Below, piece by piece: positions 9,555 to 26,700 of a stretch of 64,000 nucleotides of DNA. How positions within the stretch are numbered: position 1 is the first letter of the stretch; every line of letters begins with the position of its first letter. Origin of the DNA: Ancylobacter polymorphus (GTDB lineage Bacteria > Pseudomonadota > Alphaproteobacteria > Rhizobiales > Xanthobacteraceae); NCBI RefSeq assembly GCF_022836935.1, contig NZ_CP083239.1, positions 1,367,501 through 1,431,500 on the forward strand, read 5' to 3'. The position numbers were made by a program, and so were the translations under genes. The notes beneath the pieces were generated by a model, which had not been told where the DNA came from, did no database searches, and saw only the letters and a program-made list of their open reading frames with translations.

Positions 9555-10034
9555 ATGAACGCCAACGCCAACGCCAACGCCAATCCGCCCGTGCCGCTCG
9601 ACGACCAGCTCTGCTACGCCATTTACTCGGTCGGCATGGCCATCCAGCGCGTCTACAAGCCCCTGCTCGACCAGCTTGGGCTGACCTATCCGCAATATCT
9701 TGTGCTCAATGTGCTGTGGCGGGAGGACAAGCTCACCGTCGGTGGCATCGCGGAGAAGCTGGCGCTTGAATCGAGCACACTCACGCCGCTTCTCAAGCGG
9801 CTTGAAGCCGGGGGCCTGCTGCGTCGCACCCGCAATCCCGACAATGAGCGCCAGGTCGTCGTTGCACTCACCGATGAAGGCCGCGCGCTCAAGAGCAAGG
9901 CGGGGTGTCTCGGGAATGCGCTGTTGCTGGCATCCGGTCAAAGTCCGGCGCAGCTCGGTGCGATGAACCGCGACATGCGCGATCTGCGCGACGCGCTCTA
10001 TACCCATCTCGGCGACTGGTCCGCGCCGAGTTGA
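9555..10034 (+). CDS. ohrR: MarR-family regulator, OhrR type
   Basis: A 159-residue winged-helix regulator. The N-terminal region PLDDQLCYAIYS carries the single reactive Cys found at this place in OhrR organic-hydroperoxide sensors. The helix-turn-helix and wing are seen in GLTYPQYLVLNVLW, GGIAEKLALESSTLTPLLKRLE and RRTRNPDNERQVVVALTDEG. It has a strong AAGGAG site before the ATG. The start is followed by an AACGCC repeat coding for alternating Asn-Ala. The divergent neighbour is a secreted hydrolase rather than the usual ohr peroxidase, so target and inducer are inferred. The gene symbol is tentative. Confidence 0.85.
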   Translation: MNANANANANPPVPLDDQLCYAIYSVGMAIQRVYKPLLDQLGLTYPQYLVLNVLWREDKLTVGGIAEKLALESSTLTPLLKRLEAGGLLRRTRNPDNERQVVVALTDEGRALKSKAGCLGNALLLASGQSPAQLGAMNRDMRDLRDALYTHLGDWSAPS

Positions 10035-10086
10035 CCCGCGACACGGGCGCGTTTCGGCGCGGCCTCCCACGCCGAGGCGGCGCCGT

Positions 10087-10878
10087 TCACCCGAGCGTGG
10101 CGAGCGCGCCGAGCCAGTCGCGCAGCCGGACGGGCAGGGCGCTGCCCTTCCCCTCGCGCCACAGCGCCAGGCGCGGACGCACCACCGCTGCGACGAAGGG
10201 ATTAGCCGCGAAGGCAAGTCCCTCATACTGCACGAAGTTCGAGAACTGCGCCGTGAGGCCGCCCGGCACCGGGGAAAGGTGGGTCACTTCCAACAGGGCG
10301 AAGGGCACGGTCAGTCCGGTCCGCAGCGCCTTGGAAAGCGCCTCCTTCAGGCTCCACAGCAGCAAGAGCTGCAGCCCTTCTTCCCCCGGCATGGCGACGC
10401 GCACCGCCTCACGCTCGCGCGCCGTTGTCTGCTCCCGCAAGGCGCCGAGATGCGCGGGCACGAAACGTTCGAGATCCACCCCCATGGGGCAAGCCTCGGG
10501 ATGCGCAAGCGCAAGCGCCGCTGCGCCGGCATGAGCCAAGGTCACCTGCACATTGGCCCGCCCGGGCATCGTCACCACAGGCTGCCCGAACAGGCCGGGC
10601 AGGACTCGGATGTCGCGACGATTAAGCTCGGGGGCGAGAAGGCCGAGCGCGTCCTTGGCGGCCCGGCGCCCGGCGAGCAATGACTGGCGCCGGGCGGGAG
10701 CCAGGCGTTCTGTTAGCAGCGCCGCCTCGTCGGGCGCAAGGTCGTCGGGCGCGGCCGCTTCGAGTTCGGCGAGCGGCGCCGCCACGAGCGCCATCGCGCC
10801 ATCAAAGCGCCGGCCGTCGACTTCGAGAGCGAAGGGGGCGGCGCGGCGAAAGCTGCCGGGGGCAGGAGGCGCTGCCAT
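10087..10878 (-). CDS. 4'-phosphopantetheinyl transferase (Sfp type)
   Basis: Transfers phosphopantetheine from CoA to the conserved Ser of carrier proteins; here it most likely activates the five ACP/PCP-type domains of the cluster synthases plus the FAAL-linked ACP. The protein shows the Sfp-family hallmarks: VTLAHAGAAALALA, the Mg-binding GVDLERF and the WSLKEALSKA motif. The start at 10878 is one base after the stop of the RND pump gene (TGAGATG), which suggests coupling; 10893 is an alternative start. Position as the last gene of the leftward block supports a dedicated role. Confidence 0.9.
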   Translation of the reverse strand: MAAPPAPGSFRRAAPFALEVDGRRFDGAMALVAAPLAELEAAAPDDLAPDEAALLTERLAPARRQSLLAGRRAAKDALGLLAPELNRRDIRVLPGLFGQPVVTMPGRANVQVTLAHAGAAALALAHPEACPMGVDLERFVPAHLGALREQTTAREREAVRVAMPGEEGLQLLLLWSLKEALSKALRTGLTVPFALLEVTHLSPVPGGLTAQFSNFVQYEGLAFAANPFVAAVVRPRLALWREGKGSALPVRLRDWLGALATLG

Positions 10879-10879
10879 C

Positions 10880-13800
10880 TCACGCGCGCGCATCGGCGGT
10901 GGCCGGCGCGGGCTCGTCGCTGTGGCTCAGCAACAGGTAGAAGGCCGGCACCACGAACAGGGTGAACAGCGTGCCGATGGAAAGGCCGGAGGCGATGACG
11001 AGGCCCATATTGTAGCGCGAATTGGCACCCGCGCCGGTGGCGATAATCAGCGGCGTGACGCCCAGCACCATGGCGGCCGTCGTCATCAGGATCGGCCGTA
11101 GGCGGATGCTGGCGGCCTCGATCACCGCCTCGCGCTTGGCGAGCCCTTGCTGGCGCAGCGTGTTGGCCACTTCCACCATCAGGATGCCGTGCTTGCTCAC
11201 CAGCCCCATGAGCGTGACGAGGCCAACCTGGGTGTAGATGTTGATCGTCGCCCCGCCAATACCGAGCCAGATGAACACCAGCGCACCGGCCAGCGACATC
11301 GGCACCGATACCAGGATGACGAGCGGATCGCGGAAGCTGTTGAACAGCGACGCCAGCGCCAGGAAGATGATGACCAGCGCCAGCGCGAAGGTGGTGACGA
11401 AACCGCCCGATTCTTGCTCCAGCTGGCGCGAGGCACCGGCAAAGCCATAGCTGTAGCCGGCCGGCAGAGCACGCGCGGAGATCGCTTTCAGCTCGTCCAG
11501 CGCCTCGCCATCCGAGACGCCCGGCATGGGGATGCCGGAAATGGTCGCGGAGTTCAGCTGCTGGAAATGGTTGAGCGATTGCGGGACGGTCTTCATCTCG
11601 ATCCAGGCAATGGTCGAGAGCGGGACCGAGGTGCCGTCCGACGCCTTGATATAGTAGTTCAGCAGCTGGTCGGTGTTGAGCCGGTGCTGCTGCTTCACCT
11701 GCGGGATGACCTTGTACGACCGGCCGCCGAGGTCGAAATAATTGGCGTAATTGCCACCCAGCATGGTCGCCATCGCCGCGCCGACATCGCTCATGTTGAG
11801 GCCGAGCGACGAGACCTTGTCGCGGTCGAAATGGATGGCGGCGTGCGGCTGGTCGATCTTCATGTCGCTGTCGAGGAAGATGAACTTGCCGCTCTTCATC
11901 GCCTCGGTGAGGAAGTTCTGCGACGCCTCGTAGAGCCGCTCATAGCTGTCATTGGACTTCAGCACGAACTGGATCGGCAGGCCGCTGCTGCCGGGCAGGG
12001 GCGGCAGCTGGAAGGCGGCGACGCGCACGCCGGCGATCTTGTTGAATTCCTGCTGGATCAGCGGCGCCAGCTGCAGCGCCGACACGCTGCGCTCGTCCCA
12101 CGGCTTGAGCACCCAGCCGCCGATGACCTGTCCGGGCATGTCGATCTGGAAGACGAGATCGGTTTCCGGCCGCTTGTCGAGAATGTCGTAGATCTTCTGC
12201 ACGTAGAATTCGCGCTGCTCCAGCGTCGCGTTCGGTGCCGCCGTCATCATGGTCAGGATGACGCCCTCATCCTCCGGCGGCGCGAGCTGGGAGGTGGAGT
12301 TGGAGTAGAGCCAGTAGATGCTCGACAGCACCAGCGCGCCGAACAGAACGGTGAGCGGCAGCACATGCAGCGAGGCCGAGAGCGCGGCGCGGTAGACCCG
12401 GGTGACCGCTTTCATGGCGCCGTCGATAGCGCGCACCATCCGCGCCTCGACCGTGCGGGCGGCGGGGTCATAGGGGGCAAGCAGATAGGCGCAGCTCATC
12501 GGCGACAGGGTGAGCGCGATAACCGCCGACACCATCACCGCCGCCACCAGGGTGAAGGCGAACTCGGTGAACAGCGAGCCGGTGAGCCCGCCCTGGAAGC
12601 CGACCGGCACATAGACGGCGATCAGCACCGCCGTCATGGCGACGATCGGCCCCGCCAGTTCGCGGGCGGCGGCCATGGCCGCGTCCTTCGGCGAGAGGCC
12701 CTGCTCCATGTGGCGGTTCACGCCCTCCACCACGATGATCGCGTCGTCTACGACGAGGCCGATGGCGAGCACCAGCGCCAGCAAGGTGAGCAGGTTGATG
12801 GAGAAGCCGAAGGCCAGCATCAGCGCGAAGCTGCCGACCAGCGAGAGCGGGATGGCGACGATGGGGATGAACACCGAGCGCCAGGAGCCGAGGAACACGA
12901 ACACCACCAGCGTCACGATCAGCGCTGCCTGGAACAGCGAGACGACCACTTCATGGATGGAGGTGTTGACGAAATCCGTCGCGTCATAGAGCACCGTCCC
13001 GGTGAGGCCGGTCGGCAGGTCGGCGAAGATGCCGGGCAGGATCGAGCGCACCTCGCCGATGACGCTCAAGAGATTGGCCGACGGCGCCACCTGGATGCCG
13101 ATATAGACGGCGCCCTTGCCGTTGAAGCTGGTGCGCGAATCGTAATCGTCGCTGCCCAGCTCAACCTCGGCCACGTCCTTGAGGCGGATCACCGCGCCGT
13201 CGACATTCTTGATGATGAGCTGGCGGAACTCCTCGGCCGAGTGAAGATTGGTCGCGGCGGAGAGCTTCACCTGGATCAGCCGGCCCTTGGTGGTGCCGAG
13301 GCCGGCGATGTAGTCATTGGTCTCCAGCGCGGTGGCGACATCGGTCGCGGTCAGGCCGAGCGCGGCGAGCTTGTCCGGATCAAGCCAGGCCCGCAGCGCG
13401 AAGTTCTTGCCGCCGAGGATTTCCGCCACCTGCACGCCAGCCACCGCCTGGAGCTTCGGCTGCACCACGCGGGCGACATAGTCCGTGACCTGATTCTCCG
13501 CGAGCACGGTGCTGGAGAAGGCGATGTACATCGCGTCGATGGTGGAGCCGGTCTTCAGTTCCAGCACCGGCTGCTGGGTGCCGTTCGGAAGCTGGCTTAG
13601 CACCGAGTTGACCTTGGTGCTGATCTCGGTGAGGGCGTCGCCGGTATTGTAGTTCAGGCGCAGATTGACGGTGATGGTGCTGACGCCGGTCTGGCTCGAC
13701 GAGGTCATGTAGTCGATGCCGTTCGCCTGGGCGATCACGTTCTCCAGCGGCGAGGTGATGAAGCCGGCAATGATGTCGGCGTCGGCGCCGGCATAGGTGG

Positions 13801-13945
13801 TGGTGACGGTCACCACGCCGTTCTGCATCGCCGGATATTGCAGGATCGGCAGGCCGACCATGGCGCGGAGGCCAATCACCAGAATCAGCGCGCTCACCAC
13901 CAGCGAGAGCACCGGGCGGCGGACGAAGTGATCGGTAAAGGCCAT
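10880..13945 (-). CDS. RND efflux transporter (HAE1 family, AcrB/MexF-like)
   Basis: A 1021-residue inner-membrane proton-driven drug/lipid exporter. It begins with the classic MAFTDHFVRRPVLSLVVSALI helix region and contains the proton-relay Asp pair in GLVVDDAIIVVE and the partner Lys in GLVSKHGILMVE, with two large periplasmic loops between TM1-2 and TM7-8. The length is normal for the family. It is 12 bases downstream of the adaptor gene and follows an outer-membrane factor, so all three parts of a pump are encoded together directly after the terminal NRPS gene. Export or self-protection for the lipopeptide is the natural inference. Confidence 0.94.
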   Translation of the reverse strand: MAFTDHFVRRPVLSLVVSALILVIGLRAMVGLPILQYPAMQNGVVTVTTTYAGADADIIAGFITSPLENVIAQANGIDYMTSSSQTGVSTITVNLRLNYNTGDALTEISTKVNSVLSQLPNGTQQPVLELKTGSTIDAMYIAFSSTVLAENQVTDYVARVVQPKLQAVAGVQVAEILGGKNFALRAWLDPDKLAALGLTATDVATALETNDYIAGLGTTKGRLIQVKLSAATNLHSAEEFRQLIIKNVDGAVIRLKDVAEVELGSDDYDSRTSFNGKGAVYIGIQVAPSANLLSVIGEVRSILPGIFADLPTGLTGTVLYDATDFVNTSIHEVVVSLFQAALIVTLVVFVFLGSWRSVFIPIVAIPLSLVGSFALMLAFGFSINLLTLLALVLAIGLVVDDAIIVVEGVNRHMEQGLSPKDAAMAAARELAGPIVAMTAVLIAVYVPVGFQGGLTGSLFTEFAFTLVAAVMVSAVIALTLSPMSCAYLLAPYDPAARTVEARMVRAIDGAMKAVTRVYRAALSASLHVLPLTVLFGALVLSSIYWLYSNSTSQLAPPEDEGVILTMMTAAPNATLEQREFYVQKIYDILDKRPETDLVFQIDMPGQVIGGWVLKPWDERSVSALQLAPLIQQEFNKIAGVRVAAFQLPPLPGSSGLPIQFVLKSNDSYERLYEASQNFLTEAMKSGKFIFLDSDMKIDQPHAAIHFDRDKVSSLGLNMSDVGAAMATMLGGNYANYFDLGGRSYKVIPQVKQQHRLNTDQLLNYYIKASDGTSVPLSTIAWIEMKTVPQSLNHFQQLNSATISGIPMPGVSDGEALDELKAISARALPAGYSYGFAGASRQLEQESGGFVTTFALALVIIFLALASLFNSFRDPLVILVSVPMSLAGALVFIWLGIGGATINIYTQVGLVTLMGLVSKHGILMVEVANTLRQQGLAKREAVIEAASIRLRPILMTTAAMVLGVTPLIIATGAGANSRYNMGLVIASGLSIGTLFTLFVVPAFYLLLSHSDEPAPATADARA

Positions 13946-13957
13946 GATCCGCTCCCG

Positions 13958-15070
13958 TCAGTCCGACACGGTCGGATTGAGCTCGAACTTGGGCAGATGG
14001 CTGTTGTCGATCACCGCCGGCGTGCCGTTGCGCAGCTTGATCTGGCCGGCGACCACGACCGTCTCGCCCTCGGTGAGGCCGGAGACGACGGCGACGAAGT
14101 CGCCGCGCGCCTCACCCAGCTTGACGAAGGTCTCCCGCGCCACCAGCCCCTTGCCATCGGCTGTTTTCTCCAGCACGAACACGGTCGAGCCATAGGGATT
14201 GGCGACGATGGCCGTCTGCGGCAGGGTGACGAAGTCTTCGGCCGCACCGACATCGAGACTGATCCGGGCGAACATGCCGGGCACCAGCTTGCTGTCCGGA
14301 TTGGCCAGCGTGGCCCGCACTTTCACGTTGCGGCTGCCGCTCTCGACCTTGGAATTGATCGCGCTCACCGTGCCGGCGAAGGACTGGCCGGGATAGGCAT
14401 CGACCATCACTTTCACCGGTTCGCCCACGTTCAATGTACCGAAGAACTTCTGGGGCACGAAGAAGTCGGCGAAGAGCGGATCGAGCGCCTGCAGCGTGAC
14501 GACGGAGGTGCCGGCGCTGAGATATTCGCCGAGATCGACATTGCGGATGCCAAGCCGGCCCGCGAACGGCGCTTTGAGCGTGTAGTAGGAGACCAGCGCC
14601 TCCTGCTGCTTCACCAGCGCCTGCGAGTTCTTCAGATTGGCCTCGTCCGTGTCCACCGTGGCCTGGCTCACCGCCTTGATCTTCAGTTGCTCGATGTCGC
14701 GCTTCAGGATGATGGCGTTGAGCTCGGCGGTGGCCTTGAGCGAGGCGAGCTTGGCGATCTGGTCCTCGGCGACCAGTTGCAGCAGCGGCGTGCCGGCTTT
14801 CACCGTCTGGCCGGATTCGAAGGACAGCGATTCCACGACGCCGGAGACCTGCAGCGAGAGGTCGGCGCCCTCGGAGGCCACCAGTTCGCCCACCAGTTCC
14901 ATGGTGGGTTGCCAGCTCTGCTTCTGCGCGGTCTGTGCCGCCACCGTCTGGGCCGGGGCACTGCCATGCGGCGGCGCGGCACCGGGGGCAAAGCGGTCCT
15001 TCGTGACATAGAAGGCCGCGCCGGCAAGGGCGGCGACGGCCAGCCACATGATCACACGCGGTTTGCTCAC
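13958..15070 (-). CDS. RND efflux periplasmic adaptor (HlyD/membrane fusion protein)
   Basis: The membrane fusion protein links the RND pump to the outer-membrane channel. The protein (370 residues) has an N-terminal membrane anchor ([19 protein letters not shown]), a lipoyl half-motif (ELVASEGADLSLQVSGVVESL), a coiled hairpin (ASLKATAELNAIILKRD onward), the second lipoyl half (YYTLKAPFAGRLGIRNVDLGEYL) and beta-barrel/MP domains. The GTG at 15070 is preferred: an AAGGAGA site precedes it and it overlaps the stop codon of the outer-membrane factor gene by four bases (GTGA). Longer upstream translation would run through that gene. Confidence 0.93.
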   Translation of the reverse strand: MSKPRVIMWLAVAALAGAAFYVTKDRFAPGAAPPHGSAPAQTVAAQTAQKQSWQPTMELVGELVASEGADLSLQVSGVVESLSFESGQTVKAGTPLLQLVAEDQIAKLASLKATAELNAIILKRDIEQLKIKAVSQATVDTDEANLKNSQALVKQQEALVSYYTLKAPFAGRLGIRNVDLGEYLSAGTSVVTLQALDPLFADFFVPQKFFGTLNVGEPVKVMVDAYPGQSFAGTVSAINSKVESGSRNVKVRATLANPDSKLVPGMFARISLDVGAAEDFVTLPQTAIVANPYGSTVFVLEKTADGKGLVARETFVKLGEARGDFVAVVSGLTEGETVVVAGQIKLRNGTPAVIDNSHLPKFELNPTVSD

Positions 15071-16725
15071 CGGGATGTCTCCTTGGCAGTGCCGGGCTCC
15101 GGCGTCGGTGGCAGGTCGGGCAGGCCCGGACGGGTGGCGGCGAGCGCGGGGCCGTCCGGCCCTTCGAAATAGCCGCCATTGCGCGGCGCGGCGTCGGCCG
15201 TCTCGTCGACGCGGTTCCACCAGCCGCCACCCAGCGCCTGGAACAGCGCCACCGTGTCGTTGTAGCGCAGCGCCTGGGCCTGGATGCGGGCGATGACGGC
15301 GTTCTGATAGGCCTGCTGCGCCTCGATCACGATGGCATAGCCGATGGCGCCGACCTTGAACTGTTCCTGCGCCATCTTCAGGCTGTCGAGCGCCGACTGC
15401 TCCGCCAATGCCTGGGCGCGCAGCGTGCCGGCGTCGTATTGCACGGCGCGCAGCGCGTCCGCCACGTTCTGGAAGGCGGTGAGCACCGTGCTTTGATAGA
15501 GCGCATAGTCCTGCTCGAAGGTGGCGACGCTCGCCTCCTTGGTGCGGTAGAGTTGCCCGCCGTCCATCAGCGTCTGGGCGATGCTGGCGGCGGCGGTCCA
15601 GGCGAGGCCGTTCGGGGTGAACAGCTGGCCCACCTCGAGCGCCTGCGAACTCACCGAGGGGGTGAGGGTGATCTGCGGCAGCAGATTCGCCGTGTTGACC
15701 CCCACCGTCGCCGCCGCCTCATGCAGCGTCGCTTCCGCCTGGCGGATGTCGGGGCGCTGCCGCACGAGGTCGGAGGGCAAGCTCACCGGCAGCTTGCGCG
15801 GCAGGCGCAGGCTGCGGAGACTGACGCTTTCGCCGCGATCCTCGCTGGGCAGCCGGCCGAGATAGGCCATGAGCTGGTTACGGCCCTGCGCCAGCTGCTT
15901 CTGCAGCGGCGGCAGGGTGGCCTGGGTCTGCGCCAGCGTCGTCTGCTGGGCAAGCACGTCGGCCTGCGATACGGCACCCACCTCGAACTGGCGCTGGACG
16001 CGGCGCAGCTGGTCGGTCTCCGCCTCGACGATCGCCTGCGTCGCCGCGATCTGGTCGCGCAGCGAGGCGTCGGTGATGGCGGAGGTGATCACATTGGCGA
16101 TGAGGGTGAGATAGGTCGCTTCCATCTCGAAGCGCTGATACTGCGCCTGCGCATCGGCGGATTCGACCTGCCGACGAATGCCGCCGAATAGATCGAGTGT
16201 GTAGGACACGTCGACCGTCGTCTCATAGAGATTGTAGAGCGTTGGTGCGCCCGTCGTGCCGCCCGAGGCGGCGGTGATCTGTTCACGCGTCGCCGAGACA
16301 TTGCCGGTGACCTGCGGCAGGAACTGCCCGCGCACCTGCAGCGCGGTTTCCCGCGCGGCGCGCAGCGCATATTGCGCCGCCCGGACATCGGGATGGTTGC
16401 GCACCGCCTCTTCGACGAAAGCGTTGATCTGCGGCGAGTTGAACTCCTGCCACCACTGTCCACCGACATCGAGCGCGGTGACGAAGCTTTGCGGCGCGCC
16501 GCCGGCCACATCGGTCGCCATGGCCGGCTTGGGCCGCGGTTCCACCGTGTAGCCGCTGACGGGCGGGGGCGGCGGTGCCTGGAAGTTCGGACCCACCATA
16601 CAGCCGCCGAGCAGCAGGACGCCGACAAGCGCGCTCAACCGCCCGCGCGCCCCGGGCGCCGCCCGGTGCGCGGCGTCTTGCGCCGGTCGATGTCTCTCTG
16701 TGTCGCGAATCGCGCCGTCCCCCAT
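15067..16725 (-). CDS. Outer-membrane efflux lipoprotein (NodT/TolC family)
   Basis: A 552-residue outer-membrane factor of the NodT lipoprotein branch. After a long 30-residue N-region comes a lipoprotein signal (SALVGVLLLGGC) with the typical downstream MVGPNFQAPPPP. The body has the duplicated TolC-fold segments, e.g. WWQEFNSPQINAFVEEAVRNHPD and the VRQRPDIRQAEATLHEAAATVGV repeat start. It forms the exit channel for the RND pump. The ATG is nine bases after the NRPS stop, with an AGGATG site, so it is likely co-transcribed with the NRPS genes. The C-terminal proline-rich tail (~40 residues) is unusual. Confidence 0.93.
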   Translation of the reverse strand: MGDGAIRDTERHRPAQDAAHRAAPGARGRLSALVGVLLLGGCMVGPNFQAPPPPPVSGYTVEPRPKPAMATDVAGGAPQSFVTALDVGGQWWQEFNSPQINAFVEEAVRNHPDVRAAQYALRAARETALQVRGQFLPQVTGNVSATREQITAASGGTTGAPTLYNLYETTVDVSYTLDLFGGIRRQVESADAQAQYQRFEMEATYLTLIANVITSAITDASLRDQIAATQAIVEAETDQLRRVQRQFEVGAVSQADVLAQQTTLAQTQATLPPLQKQLAQGRNQLMAYLGRLPSEDRGESVSLRSLRLPRKLPVSLPSDLVRQRPDIRQAEATLHEAAATVGVNTANLLPQITLTPSVSSQALEVGQLFTPNGLAWTAAASIAQTLMDGGQLYRTKEASVATFEQDYALYQSTVLTAFQNVADALRAVQYDAGTLRAQALAEQSALDSLKMAQEQFKVGAIGYAIVIEAQQAYQNAVIARIQAQALRYNDTVALFQALGGGWWNRVDETADAAPRNGGYFEGPDGPALAATRPGLPDLPPTPEPGTAKETSR

Positions 16726-16734
16726 GGCGTCATC

Positions 16735-23676
<6,942 letters not shown>

Positions 23677-23704
23677 CAGCGGGGCCCCGGCGCCGGTCGC
23701 GCGC

Positions 23705-26700
23705 TCATGAAGGCAACTCCACCCGGGCGCGGGCACGCGCCACGGGGGCTGGGGCGGGGTCCTCTGCCGGTGCGGCTCCGAGCCGCTGCGCCAGCGCGGC
23801 GAGTTCTGGCGCCTCGAACAGATCCGCCAGCGTGGCCTGCAGGGCCATCTCCCGGCGCAGGCGGGCGATCATCTGCATCGCCAGCAGCGAACTGCCGCCA
23901 AGGGCGAAGAAATGGGCGTTTCGGCCCACCGAGGGAAGGCCGAGCACCTCCGCCCACAATGTGGCGAGGGCAGTTTCCAACGGTCCCTGCGGGAGCTCCA
24001 CGCCGCCAGCCGTCGCGGCGAGCGGCGCGCGGGGAAGGGCGGCGCTATCCACCTTGCCATTGGCGGTGCGCGGAAGCTGCTTATGCCGCAGGAAGGCCTG
24101 CGGGAGCATATAGGCCGGCAGCCGCGCGGCCAGGGCCCGGCGCAGTTCCGCCTCATCCGGGCCGGTGTCGGGCGCGAGATGGGCGACGAGGCGGGCGGGC
24201 CGGCCGTCTCCCTCCTCGACCACAAGCGCGGCTTCGCGGATGCCGGCCTGCGCCAGCAGTGCCGCTTCGATCTCACCAGGCTCTATCCTGTAGCCGGCTA
24301 TCTTTACCTGTCGGTCCCGTCGACCATGAAAGTACAACCGGCCATCGCTGGCGAGCGACACGCGGTCACCGGTGCGGTAGGCGGGGGCCGAGGTGCCGGC
24401 CAACGGCGTCCGCAGGCTCACGCCCGGCTCCGCGCCGATATAGAAGCGGGCCACGGACGGGCCGGAGATGACAAGTTCGCCAATGGTGCCGTAAGGGCAG
24501 GGGCGGTCTTCGCCATCCACCACATGCAGAACCGTGCCCGGGATGGGGTGGCCGATGGCGACGCTGGCGCCTGTTGTTTCCGGCCGGCAGCGTTCGACGC
24601 AGACCCACACGGTCGCCTCGGTGGGTCCGTACTCGTTACACAGCGCCGCCTGGGGCACGCGGGCGGCATGGGCGGCGACCAGCGCGGGCGGGCAGGGCTC
24701 GGCCGCCACCTTGGCCATGCGCAGGGTGGGCAGGCCCTCCGCGCCAGCGGCCTCCAGCAGAACGCCCCAGAAGGAAGGGGTGAGGCACACATGGGTCACG
24801 CCGGCGCCGCGGATGAGCGCGACCAGCCGGTCGGCGTCGCGCGCCGCGCCGGCATCGGGCAGCACCAGCGTGCCGCCTTCGCAGAGCGTGCAGAATAGGC
24901 CGGTGACGGAGCCGTCGAAGAACAGCGGGAAGGTCAGCAGGAAGTGGCCGATCGGCAGGTCGGCATTTTCCGCCGCGCTGGCGGCGACATGTGTGCGCAG
25001 ATTGTCATGGCCGACGCTCACGCCCTTCGGCTGGCCCGTGGAGCCGGAGGTGAAGATGACATAGGCCTCGTCCCCTGCGGCCGGCCGCGTCACCGCGTCG
25101 AGATCGGCGGGTTCCGGGGAAGCGCCCCCCACCGTCAGCACCGGCAGACCGGGCGCCTCGCCGGCGCGGTCGTGACGCGTGACGAGGGCGGCGACGCCGG
25201 CGCTGGCGAGGATCATCGCCCGGCGCTCAGCCGGTGCCTCGGGGTCGAGCGGCACATAGGCGGCCCCGGCGAAAAGAATGCCGAGAATGGCGGCGACCGC
25301 CTCGGGCCCTTGATCGAGCAGGAGAGCGACGCGTGCGCCCGGCTTTACCCCAGCCGCGGTCAGCCGGCCGGCGAGGTCGATCGCCTCTGCGCCGAGTTCG
25401 CCATAGGAGCGCGAGCGTCCCTCGGCGACGAGCGCGGGCGCTTCGGGACGGGCGCGGATCTGCGCCAGGATCAGGTCGACCACCGTCCCTGCCGGCCGGG
25501 GCAGGGGCTTGCCCGTCAGGGCAGCCGCGATCTCGGCGAGCAGCGCTTCCGGCATCACGTCAAGGGCGCTGGCCGGCGCGTCGAGATGGAAAGGCAGGCG
25601 CTCCAGCGCGGTGGCGAGCATGGCGAGAAGCTGCCGGGCCTGCGGCAGAGGCACATGAAGCTCGTCCACCATCAGCCGCAGTTCGAAGGCGTCGCCGATC
25701 TCGACCATGAGATTGAGCGGCAGGTCCGGCAAGGTGACGTCGCCGCTCGCCACAAGCTCAAGTCCGGCGGCGCGGAAGGCGGGTGCCAGCGCCAGCGGAT
25801 AGGTCTGCACCGCGATCAGGCTGCGCAGCGGCAGCGCGTCGCTCGGCAGGCCGAGCAGGTCACGCATGGTATCGAGCCCCAGCGGCCCGGCGTCGCGTCC
25901 CCGTGCCCGTGCCTGCTGCAGCTCAGCCAGCCAATGGCGCAGGGGTGTCGCGTCGCGGCGCAGCCGGCTGGGCAGCACGCCGACCTGAGGCCCCACGAGA
26001 TGATGGGTTTGGTCGCCCAGCAGTTCGGGCGGGCGCACCGTCTCAATACAGCCCATCACCACATCGTCGGTCCCGTCCGCGCGGGCGAGCACCAGCGCCC
26101 AGGCGCCTTCGACCAGCGTGCTCAGCGTCAGGCGCTCGCTGCGCGCCAGAGCGGCGAGGCGGTCGGCGACGGCGGGGGAGAGATTCCGCATGACCTCGCC
26201 GATGCGCGGTGCGGCGGCGGCCCGCGGGGCCGCCCCCGGCTGATGACCGGCAAGCATGGCTTCCCAATGTGCCCGCCCGGCGGCAGCATCGCGCCCCTGC
26301 CACCACTCGACATAGCGGCGGAAAGGAAGCGCCGGAGGCACCGCGCCGCCGCGATAGAGGGTTAGAACCTCGTCCAGAATCTCTCCAAGCGACCAGCCAT
26401 CGACGGCGAGGTGATGGCGCGTCCACACCAGGAGGTGACGCGGCCCCGCGCCCTCTTCGGCGAGTTTGACGAGGCGCACCCGCATGAGCGGTGGACGGCG
26501 CACATCGAAGGGCTGGGCGCGGTCTTCCTGCAGCAATGCGTCGAGCGCGGCACGCCAGTCTGCACGCGCGCTCCAGTCCAGCCGCTCGACCGCGAAGCTG
26601 GGCGCGGCGACCACCACCTGGGCGGGATCGCCCTTGAGTTCCCAGTGAAAGCCCGCGCGCAGGACGGTGTGGCGCTGGATGACCGCGGCCCAGGCGGCCG

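Noticed and set aside
11147..13600. 817-codon open frame on the plus strand
   Set aside because: It is antisense to the RND pump gene; composition is His/Arg/Asp-rich with no recognisable domain. This is the usual shadow of a high-GC gene.
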